From Gemmatimonadaceae bacterium (GTDB taxonomy: Bacteria; Gemmatimonadota; Gemmatimonadetes; Gemmatimonadales; Gemmatimonadaceae): 8,317 nt of DNA. The stretch lies in assembly GCA_025356185.1 (NCBI GenBank), contig JANXUN010000087.1, forward strand, positions 1 through 8,317, given 5' to 3'. Both the position numbers and the translations under genes were made by a program. Positions 1-5,287 of this stretch are shown here, in pieces. The notes under the pieces were generated by a model. That model was given only the letters and a program-made list of their open reading frames with translations. It searched no databases and was not told the DNA's origin. The stretch's first letter is position 1, and each line of letters starts with the position of its first letter.

Positions 1-365
1 GATCCGGGCCATTGGGCGGCGTCGATCGACCGCTCACCGCCGAGGAACGTGCGACATTCGCCAAGCATGGCGTCAACGTGCCGATTGTCGTGCTGGGCTC
101 GCGACTGAGTGACGGTCAGCTGCTCTCGAACGTGGTCGAAGTGTATGGACCCAGCGTCACGCGCGAACATCCGGGCGAAGAGTTTGTGTACGTGCTCGCC
201 GGCACCGCCAAGATCACGGTGGGAGAGACAATGGTGACACTCGCACAAGGCGAGAGCTTGGCGTTTCGGAGTGCAGAGCCGCACACGTACGCACCGGCCG
301 ACGACTCACAACTGCCGGTGCGATTGCTGATGGTTCGGTTTGACGAACGGGTGCAAGCTCCCTAG
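1..365 (+). CDS. Cupin-domain protein, C-terminal part (likely cupin-type transcriptional regulator), 5' truncated
   Basis: The frame is open to the left edge (first whole codon at 3) and stops with TAG at 363-365. A TTG at 12 could serve as a start, but it has no Shine-Dalgarno sequence and the frame continues upstream, so I read this as a truncated gene. The C-terminal ~75 residues fit a Cupin_2 beta-barrel: a REHPGEEFVYVL block, then AGTAKITVGE, TLAQGES and a closing EPHTY. This HPGEEF...YVL...G...PH pattern is typical of the ligand-sensing domain at the C-terminus of XRE-type helix-turn-helix regulators (PuuR-like). The DNA-binding domain would lie off the left edge, so the regulator role is inference. 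The first His of the usual HxH metal pair is Arg here (REH), which may weaken metal binding. The alternative is a small stand-alone cupin. The gene converges on the next one with overlapping stop codons. Confidence 0.72.
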   Translation, partial: SGPLGGVDRPLTAEERATFAKHGVNVPIVVLGSRLSDGQLLSNVVEVYGPSVTREHPGEEFVYVLAGTAKITVGETMVTLAQGESLAFRSAEPHTYAPADDSQLPVRLLMVRFDERVQAP

Positions 366-838
366 GCGTCTTGGACGTGCTCGTCGAGTCCCGGCCATGC
401 GCCAAGGTTGTACTTCACCAAGACACGCAGGTAGTGCATGCCGTCATCACCGTGCTGAGCGATCACGGCCCGTGCTCCCTTTGTCACCGACGCTGCTGAC
501 GCGTACGGCACCTCGAGATCCTCGGGCATCGTACCGTTCTCGTGCTTCACATCGGCGGCGTCGAGAAAGGTGATCTGAATGGCCGGCTCCAGATCGACGT
601 ACAGCAGCTGTAACAGCTCGAGCTCGTCAGTCGGCGACTCGGCGTTCAATCGGACAATCTCTTTGGCGAGTTTGTCGGCTGGCCACGACATGAGCGTTGC
701 GGCGCGAAACCCGCCGCCTTTGGCCACGAGTCGCTGCGCGTATTGAGCGCGAGCACCTTTGTGATTGACGATAGCATGCTGGATGAGCGCGGCGCGTCGT
801 GCGGCCGGGAGGGCGCGATAAAGGGAGGTCTTGGTCAT
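362..838 (-). CDS. Hypothetical protein, 158 aa, function unknown
   Basis: I do not recognise this family. The ATG at 836-838 (reverse strand) starts a 158-residue protein beginning MTKTSLYRALPAARRAALI. It is soluble, with no signal peptide or membrane segment, and looks mostly helical and rich in Ala, Leu and charged residues. Features that look conserved are an N-terminal basic helix (residues 7-40), a GGGFRAATLMSWP turn (41-53), an acidic DELELLQLLYVDLEPAIQ stretch (71-88), FLDAADVKHENG (91-102) and a C-terminal HYLRVLVKYN...AWPGLDEH segment (135-154). The frame stays open upstream to 1276, but that part runs antisense to rpsP, so I chose the ATG at 838. No clear ribosome binding site precedes it. 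It is divergent from rpsP, and its TAG (364-362) overlaps the cupin gene's TAG. It is probably a real gene, because its composition is protein-like and the neighbouring genes fit around it exactly. Confidence 0.7.
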   Translation of the reverse strand: MTKTSLYRALPAARRAALIQHAIVNHKGARAQYAQRLVAKGGGFRAATLMSWPADKLAKEIVRLNAESPTDELELLQLLYVDLEPAIQITFLDAADVKHENGTMPEDLEVPYASAASVTKGARAVIAQHGDDGMHYLRVLVKYNLGAWPGLDEHVQDA

Positions 839-868
839 GGCGCACAAATTAACATTGTCGAGGGCGCC

Positions 869-898
869 AGTAGCGCTCCTTTGGAGTAATTCGCTACT
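869..898. promoter_or_regulatory. Stem-loop in the divergent intergenic region upstream of rpsP
   Basis: AGTAGCG (869-875) is complementary to CGCTACT (892-898). An inner CTCC (876-879) pairs with GGAG (883-886) across a TTT loop, leaving TAATT (887-891) as a one-sided bulge. On the plus strand the stem is followed by TTT (899-901), so it resembles a weak intrinsic terminator or attenuator. On the minus strand it would lie in the leader of the 158-residue protein gene. The pairing is seen directly; a regulatory role is inference. Confidence 0.4.
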
Positions 899-903
899 TT
901 TCA

Positions 904-933
904 AGGCTCTCCCCGACCCGTTTTGGGAGACCT
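904..933. promoter_or_regulatory. Second stem-loop in the putative rpsP leader
   Basis: AGG (904-906) pairs with CCT (931-933) and TCTCCC (908-913) pairs with GGGAGA (925-930). This gives a 9 bp stem with one bulged C at 907 and an 11-base loop. It begins 5 bases after the first stem-loop ends and lies about 90 bases before the rpsP start. It could be part of a structured 5' leader that controls the ribosomal-protein operon. I see no consensus sigma-70 promoter with good spacing in 839-1024, so the transcript start is unknown. Confidence 0.35.
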
Positions 934-1013
934 GAGTGCGTCCCGGAAACTCCGGCGGCGCGATGAGCTCAGGCGGTGGCCCTTCTTTGAATGGCTGCCC
1001 TAACCATCGCCAC

Positions 1014-1017
1014 AGGA
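1014..1017 (+). promoter_or_regulatory. Shine-Dalgarno sequence of rpsP
   Basis: AGGA lies 7 bases before the ATG at 1025. It is one of the few recognisable ribosome binding sites in the window and supports the chosen bS16 start. Confidence 0.7.
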
Positions 1018-1024
1018 TCTCGAG

Positions 1025-1339
1025 ATGGCCGTACGTATTCGCTTGCGTCGTGAAGGACGCAAAAAGACCCCGATGTATCGCATTGTTGTTGCCGACTCGA
1101 CAGCCCCGCGCGATGGCCGCTTTATCGAAATCATCGGACAGTATCAGCCGCGCGGCGGCGAGTACGCCCTCAACCTGCAGGTGGAGCGTGTGCACCACTG
1201 GCTGAACGTTGGCGCGCTCCCGACCGACACGGTTCGTTCGTTGCTGCGTCGTGCCGGCGTCATGAAGGCGCGCCATGAGGCGCGTTTAGCGACCAAGCTG
1301 CAGTCGTCAGCGGTTGCGATGCCGAACAGCGAGGCCTAA
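1025..1339 (+). CDS. rpsP: 30S ribosomal protein bS16
   Basis: This 104-residue protein is a structural component of the 30S subunit. The N-terminus matches the family signature: MAVRIRLRREGRKKTPMYRI, then VVADSTAPRDGRFIEIIGQYQPR (residues 21-43), followed by VERVHHWLNVGALPTDTVRSL in the second half. The core ends near residue 84. The rest is a short basic and then polar tail that makes the protein somewhat longer than the usual 80-90 residues, which is a common variation. An AGGA site 7 bases upstream fixes the start. It opens a rightward cluster with rimM and trmD, the widely conserved rpsP-rimM-trmD order. The small KH-domain gene (khpA) that often follows rpsP is absent, and ffh is not upstream. 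Regulation may involve the two stem-loops at 869-933. Confidence 0.96.
   Translation: MAVRIRLRREGRKKTPMYRIVVADSTAPRDGRFIEIIGQYQPRGGEYALNLQVERVHHWLNVGALPTDTVRSLLRRAGVMKARHEARLATKLQSSAVAMPNSEA
1331..1334 (+). promoter_or_regulatory. Likely Shine-Dalgarno sequence deciding the rimM start
   Basis: GAGG within the end of rpsP lies 6 bases before the CTG at 1341. It is the only purine-rich site suitably spaced from any in-frame rimM start codon. The TTG at 1314 has no comparable site. This argues for a CTG start, though CTG is rare. Confidence 0.45.
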
Positions 1340-1340
1340 G

Positions 1341-1874
1341 CTGGCCGACTATGTCGTTGTGGGTCGGATCGGTCGCGCGCACGGCGTGCGCGGCGGCTGG
1401 GCTGTCCAAACAATGACCGATGCGCCGGACGTGATTTTCGCGTCCGGCGCAGTCGTTTTTGCAGGAGATCGCGAAGGAGCGCTGTCGCAAAAAGACGGGG
1501 TGCCCATCGCGCTGACCATCGAAGACGGCCGGCCAATGAACAAAGAGTGGTTGGTGCGAACGCACGAGATCACTGATCGCGATGACGCCGATGTGTGGCG
1601 CGGACGCTATTTGCTTGCCGACGCGGCGAGGCTGCCCGAAGCCGACGAAGACGAGGTGTATCTGTTCTCGCTCATTGGCATGCGGGTCGACGTCGTTGGA
1701 CAAGGTCCGGTCGGACATGTGCGCGATGTGTTCGAAGCGCCGCAAGGATTGTTGCTTGAGGTGGAGACGGCGTTGGCGCGACCGTTGGTGCCGTGGCACC
1801 CCGACATTATCGAACGCGTTGACGAAGACGCCCGCACGATCTTTGTGCGACCGTTACCCGGTCTGCTCGACTAG
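1341..1874 (+). CDS. rimM: Ribosome maturation factor RimM
   Basis: RimM assists maturation of the 30S head by binding uS19. From CTG at 1341 the protein has 177 residues, the usual family size. The N-terminal RimM domain opens with DYVVVGRIGRAHGVRGGW, the family signature. The C-terminal PRC-barrel starts near DEVYLFSLIGMRV, continues through GPVGHVRDVFEAPQGLLLEV and ends with the characteristic LVPWHPDIIERVD and FVRPLPGLLD. There is no in-frame ATG at the N-terminus. The candidates are TTG 1314 (a 26-base overlap with rpsP, 186 residues), CTG 1341 (GAGG 6 bases upstream) and GTG 1359, which would cut into the first beta strand (VVVGRI). I prefer CTG 1341 and keep TTG 1314 as the alternative. 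It starts 1 base after the rpsP stop, so translation is probably coupled. trmD follows after 10 bases. Confidence 0.93.
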   Translation: MADYVVVGRIGRAHGVRGGWAVQTMTDAPDVIFASGAVVFAGDREGALSQKDGVPIALTIEDGRPMNKEWLVRTHEITDRDDADVWRGRYLLADAARLPEADEDEVYLFSLIGMRVDVVGQGPVGHVRDVFEAPQGLLLEVETALARPLVPWHPDIIERVDEDARTIFVRPLPGLLD

Positions 1875-1884
1875 TTCGCTGCGT

Positions 1885-2667
1885 ATGTTGCGCATCAACA
1901 TTGTCACGATCTTTCCCGAGTTCTTTGCCGCGCCGTTGTCGCTCAGTATTCCTTCGCGAGCGGCAGTTGCAGGCAGCGTGTTGTATCACGTGGCCGATCT
2001 GCGCGCGTTCACGCACGATCGACATCGCACCGTCGACGACGCACCGTTTGGCGGAGGGCCAGGCATGGTGATGAAGCCGGGTCCGTTTTTTGAAGCCGTT
2101 GAATCACTCGGCGCCGTGGCACCGATCGTGTTGTTGTCACCGCGTGGTCGCCGGTTTGCGCACGCCGACGCCGTGCGATTCGCGCAAGGCAACGAACTCA
2201 CGCTGCTGTGCGGTCATTACAAAGACGTGGATGAACGCGTAGCGACGCATCTCGCGACAGAAGAGCTGTCGCTCGGTGATTTCGTGTTGAGTGGCGGTGA
2301 ACCCGCCGCGCTCGCGATCGTCGACGCCATTGTGCGATTGTTGCCCGGCGCAATGAGCGACATAGAGAGTGCGCGAACCGATTCGTTTTATGATCGTGGT
2401 ATCAGCGCGCCGAGCTACACACGTCCCGCAGAGTTTCGCGGTGCGAGTGTGCCTGACGTGCTCGTGGGTGGTGACCACGCGAAAGTCGCCGCGTGGCGTG
2501 ACGCCGAAAGTTTGCGTCGCACGCGAGATGCAGAAGCGCGCGATCGGACCGATTGGAATCGTCGCGAGGCGGAGATCGCGGCGCGGGAACGCGCGATCAG
2601 TGAGATTGAGCACGTCCGTTTGGAGAAGGCCGCGAAAAAGAATCGCAAACGTAAGCCGAGAACATAG
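1885..2667 (+). CDS. trmD: tRNA (guanine-N1)-methyltransferase TrmD (m1G37)
   Basis: TrmD methylates N1 of G37 next to the anticodon using S-adenosylmethionine, preventing +1 frameshifting. The ATG at 1885 gives MLRINIVTIFPEFF and 260 residues, close to the usual ~250. The SPOUT-fold signatures are in order: THDRHRTVDDAPFGGGPGMV (43-62), LSPRGRR (84-90), LLCGHYKDVDERV (107-119), LSLGDFVLSGGEP (128-140), R151 in VRLLPG, D166 in TDSF, and APSYTRP (175-181) through VPDVLVGGDHAKVAAWR. By alignment to E. coli TrmD from memory, catalytic Arg154 and Asp169 are kept as R151 and D166. Glu116 of the RYEG loop is K113 and Gly117 is D114. The C-terminal ~50 residues are highly charged, end in KKNRKRKPRT and lack a recognisable RRPDLL motif. 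The next gene starts at the base after the stop codon. Confidence 0.95.
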   Translation: MLRINIVTIFPEFFAAPLSLSIPSRAAVAGSVLYHVADLRAFTHDRHRTVDDAPFGGGPGMVMKPGPFFEAVESLGAVAPIVLLSPRGRRFAHADAVRFAQGNELTLLCGHYKDVDERVATHLATEELSLGDFVLSGGEPAALAIVDAIVRLLPGAMSDIESARTDSFYDRGISAPSYTRPAEFRGASVPDVLVGGDHAKVAAWRDAESLRRTRDAEARDRTDWNRREAEIAARERAISEIEHVRLEKAAKKNRKRKPRT

Positions 2668-3846
2668 ATGCGCAAGAACGCGATGTGGTTGATTGGATGT
2701 GGCGCGCTGGCGACCTCGGCGATGACGGCGACATTGACGATGTCAATCGCTGCGCAGTCGATTACGGCGCAACCGCGCGACACTGTCATACCGATTCGCC
2801 CGCCGCGCGTGCCGCTTCCAACCGAAGCCGCAAGCGCGCGGGAAACGCGCTTCTCATTTATCGCGTACGGCGACACGCGTGGACGTCACGACGGTGTTGA
2901 AGTGCAAGCCGAGCATCAGTTGGTGATGGAATCGATGGTGCGGACGATCGCGAGTATGAGCAGAGGGCCCGACCCCGTGCGATTTGTTGTGCAGAGCGGC
3001 GACGCAGCGGTAAACGGGCGTGACGCGAAACAGTGGAACGTGAGTTTTACGCCACTCATCAATCGACTCACGACCGAAGCAGGCGTGCCATACTTTCTGG
3101 TGCCCGGCAATCACGATGTGACATCGTCGTCCGACATCAACAACGCGGCGCGCAAAGAGGGGTTGGGCAATTTTTTGCAGGCGGTGTCCCGGCTGATACC
3201 GCCCAACGGTTCGCCGCGCCGCATGACCGACTATCCGACGTATGCATTCGGCTATGGAAACACGTTCGTTATTGGATTTGATTCGAATATCGCGGGTGAT
3301 TCGACGCAGTTGATGTGGGTGCGCGCACAACTCAGCAAGATTGATCGCAAGCGGTTCGTGCACGTGGTCGCGTTTATGCATCATCCGGCGTTTTCGTCTG
3401 GCCCGCATGGCGGCATCACGCTCGAAGAACAAACCGCTGCGGTGCGCGCCAACTACATGCCGCTCTTTCGGAAATCAGGCGTGGACTTAATCATCGCGGG
3501 ACATGAACACTTGTTCGAGCATTGGATTGAACGCTATCGCGACGCATCAGGTGCAACTCGTCGCATTGACCAAATCGTGACGGGTGGCGGCGGCGCACCA
3601 CTCTACACGTATCAAGGCGAGCCCGATCTCAAAGCGTATTTGAAAGACAATGTTGCCGATTCGGTGCGCGTCGAACACTTGGTGAAGCCGGGCGTCGACG
3701 CCGGCGAAAATCCGTATCACTACGTGGTCGTGCACGTCGACGGCGCGCGCTTGTGGGTGGATGTCATTGGCGTTGACTGGGGGCGCAATTTTCAGCCGTA
3801 TCGCTCGGCGAGAGCAGTGCTTAGCGATCCACCTTCGCAGAAGTAA
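2668..3846 (+). CDS. Exported calcineurin-like metallophosphoesterase
   Basis: This 392-residue predicted phosphoesterase acts outside the cytoplasm. Residues 1-35 form a signal peptide: a basic MRKN start, a long hydrophobic run and a probable cut near AQSITAQP. LIGC at 8-11 resembles a lipobox, but the hydrophobic run before it is very short, so a type I signal is more likely. Metallophosphoesterase motifs appear in order: YGDTRG (D69), QSGDAAVNG (D112), VPGNHD (N148, H149, D150), MHHPAFSSG (H238, H239), H247, and AGHEHLFEH (H279, H281). A short beta-rich segment follows (HYVVVHVDGARLWVDVIGVD). The first motif is D-T-R, not the classical D-x-H, as in PAP-like 'GDTR' proteins. The substrate cannot be told. 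The gene abuts trmD with no gap, so it is presumably co-transcribed. ATG 2668 is chosen over ATG 2683 because it supplies the basic n-region. Confidence 0.85.
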   Translation: MRKNAMWLIGCGALATSAMTATLTMSIAAQSITAQPRDTVIPIRPPRVPLPTEAASARETRFSFIAYGDTRGRHDGVEVQAEHQLVMESMVRTIASMSRGPDPVRFVVQSGDAAVNGRDAKQWNVSFTPLINRLTTEAGVPYFLVPGNHDVTSSSDINNAARKEGLGNFLQAVSRLIPPNGSPRRMTDYPTYAFGYGNTFVIGFDSNIAGDSTQLMWVRAQLSKIDRKRFVHVVAFMHHPAFSSGPHGGITLEEQTAAVRANYMPLFRKSGVDLIIAGHEHLFEHWIERYRDASGATRRIDQIVTGGGGAPLYTYQGEPDLKAYLKDNVADSVRVEHLVKPGVDAGENPYHYVVVHVDGARLWVDVIGVDWGRNFQPYRSARAVLSDPPSQK

Positions 3847-3857
3847 CGCGCAGCCAC

Positions 3858-5246
3858 ATGAGTGAGACGGCCGACGTTGTGATCTGCGGCGCCGGCATCG
3901 CCGGCATTGCCGCGGCGCACTGTTTGTCGACCGTGCATGGTGTGCGCAATGTGGTGCTGGTCGACGAGCGTCCGCCGCTCACGCTGACCAGCGACAAGTC
4001 CACCGAGGCGTATCGCAATTGGTGGCCCGGGCCTGATGACGCGATGGTGCGATTCATGAATCGAAGCATTGACCTGCTCGAACAGTGGGCACACGCCAGC
4101 GACAACAGATTTCTGCTCAATCGTCGCGGGTATGTGTACGCGACCGCGAGCCGCGAGAGGTCGCAGCAGTTTGAGCATGAGGCGGCGCTTGCGGCGCGAC
4201 AAGGTGCGGGAGAGGTGCGCGTCTATCGCTCCCCGTACGACGCGACGCGCTACGTGCCCAGTGCGCACATGGGTTTCGAAAGTGAGCTCACGGGTGCCGA
4301 TCTCTTTCTCGATCGCGACGCGATTCGTGCGCACTTTCCATGGCTCGCATCAAACATCGTTGCGGTGCTGCACGCGCGACGTTGTGGTTGGATGAGCGGG
4401 CAGCAACTCGGTATGTATTTGCTTGATGAAGCACGCGCGGCCGGTGTGCGCGTGGTGAGCGGTCGCGTCGAAGCCGTGGACACGACTGGCCATCGCGTGC
4501 GTAGCGTGTCGGTCGCGACATCCGGTGGCGCATCGCACCGCATCGACACGAACGCGTTTGTGAACAGTGCGGGTCCGTTTGCGAGACAGGTATCGCAACT
4601 GGTTGGTGTCGACTTGCCGCTCTTCTCCGAATTGCATTTGAAGATTGCGTTCGAAGACACGCTGGGTGTTGTTGACCGGAATACGGGACTCGTTATTCTC
4701 GACGACGCGCAGTCGCTCGCATGGAGCGACGATGAGCGAAGTGAGTTTGCGGGCGACGCCGATACGCGATGGCTGACGGAACCATTGCCAGCCGGCGTGC
4801 ATCTGCGCCCCGAGGGATATCGCTCAAGTCAAACGGTGTTGATGCTGTGGGACTATCACAGCGCGCATCACTACGATGCGCCAATGTTACCGCTACCAGA
4901 AGATCCGTACTATCCTGAAGTTGTGATGCGTGGCATGACGCGACTCGCACCGGGACTCGCGGCGTACGTTGATCGCATGCCGCCCGTGTACGTCGACGGA
5001 GGGTACTACACGAAGACGCGCGAGAATCGCCCACTCGTGAGCGCGCTCGGTGTCGATGGTGCCTACGTGAACGCGGCCTTCTCAGGCTATGGACTCATGG
5101 CTGCGCCGGCCGCTGCCGAAATACTCGCCGCGTTGATCACCGAGAGCACACCGCCCAGCTATGCCCCCGCGTTCTCACTGTCGCGGTACGATGACGCGGC
5201 GTACGTTGCGCGACTCGACAGTTGGGGTTCGACGGGGCAGTTGTAA
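3858..5246 (+). CDS. FAD-dependent oxidoreductase, DAO family (amino-acid or amine oxidase/dehydrogenase-like)
   Basis: This 462-residue soluble flavoprotein has an N-terminal Rossmann dinucleotide-binding motif, DVVICGAGIAGIAAAHCL (6-23; G11, G13, G16), ending in acidic D36-E37 after VVLV for the adenosine ribose. A STEAYRNWWPG block follows at 48-58, and FVNSAGPFARQV at 235-245 is typical of DAO proteins. The C-terminal FAD-contacting segment is ENRPLVSALGVDGAYVNAAF (389-408) followed by SGYGLMAAPAAAE (409-421). Relatives include glycine oxidase, sarcosine oxidase and DadA, which oxidise C-N bonds of amino acids or amines. The N-terminal STEAYRNWW block looks like a distinct subfamily whose substrate I cannot name. 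No partner subunit is nearby. It starts 11 bases after the phosphoesterase and is probably the last gene of the rpsP cluster. No good Shine-Dalgarno sequence precedes ATG 3858. Confidence 0.87.
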   Translation: MSETADVVICGAGIAGIAAAHCLSTVHGVRNVVLVDERPPLTLTSDKSTEAYRNWWPGPDDAMVRFMNRSIDLLEQWAHASDNRFLLNRRGYVYATASRERSQQFEHEAALAARQGAGEVRVYRSPYDATRYVPSAHMGFESELTGADLFLDRDAIRAHFPWLASNIVAVLHARRCGWMSGQQLGMYLLDEARAAGVRVVSGRVEAVDTTGHRVRSVSVATSGGASHRIDTNAFVNSAGPFARQVSQLVGVDLPLFSELHLKIAFEDTLGVVDRNTGLVILDDAQSLAWSDDERSEFAGDADTRWLTEPLPAGVHLRPEGYRSSQTVLMLWDYHSAHHYDAPMLPLPEDPYYPEVVMRGMTRLAPGLAAYVDRMPPVYVDGGYYTKTRENRPLVSALGVDGAYVNAAFSGYGLMAAPAAAEILAALITESTPPSYAPAFSLSRYDDAAYVARLDSWGSTGQL

Positions 5247-5255
5247 ACGCCGACG

Positions 5256-5287
5256 GCGCTATGCCGCTATAGCGCTATGCCGCTAGG
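5256..5287. repeat. 16 bp tandem repeat, two copies, able to fold; possible bidirectional terminator
   Basis: GCGCTATGCCGCTATA (5256-5271) is followed at once by GCGCTATGCCGCTAGG (5272-5287), with 14 of 16 bases identical. GCGCTAT (5256-5262) also pairs with ATAGCGC (5269-5275) around a GCCGCT loop, and ATAGCGCTAT (5269-5278) is self-complementary. The repeat lies in the gap between two convergent genes, and the second copy contains the peptidase stop codon (5285-5283). Position and pairing suit a shared terminator, but there is no T-tract on either strand. Confidence 0.6.

Noticed and set aside
1..5. Window opens with GATCC, like a Sau3AI/BamHI cloning junction
   Set aside because: A 4-5 base match at one end is weak. 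The reading frame continues through it sensibly and nothing else looks like vector.
839..1276. N-terminal extension of the 158-residue protein's reading frame up to 304 residues
   Set aside because: The extension runs antisense to rpsP and across the hairpin region, and its residues do not look conserved. It is open only because of GC-rich codon bias.
1582..1884. Open frame extending trmD upstream to 1582
   Set aside because: It overlaps the C-terminal half of rimM and encodes Cys/Arg-rich shadow sequence. The family N-terminus (MLRINIVTIFPE) begins exactly at ATG 1885.
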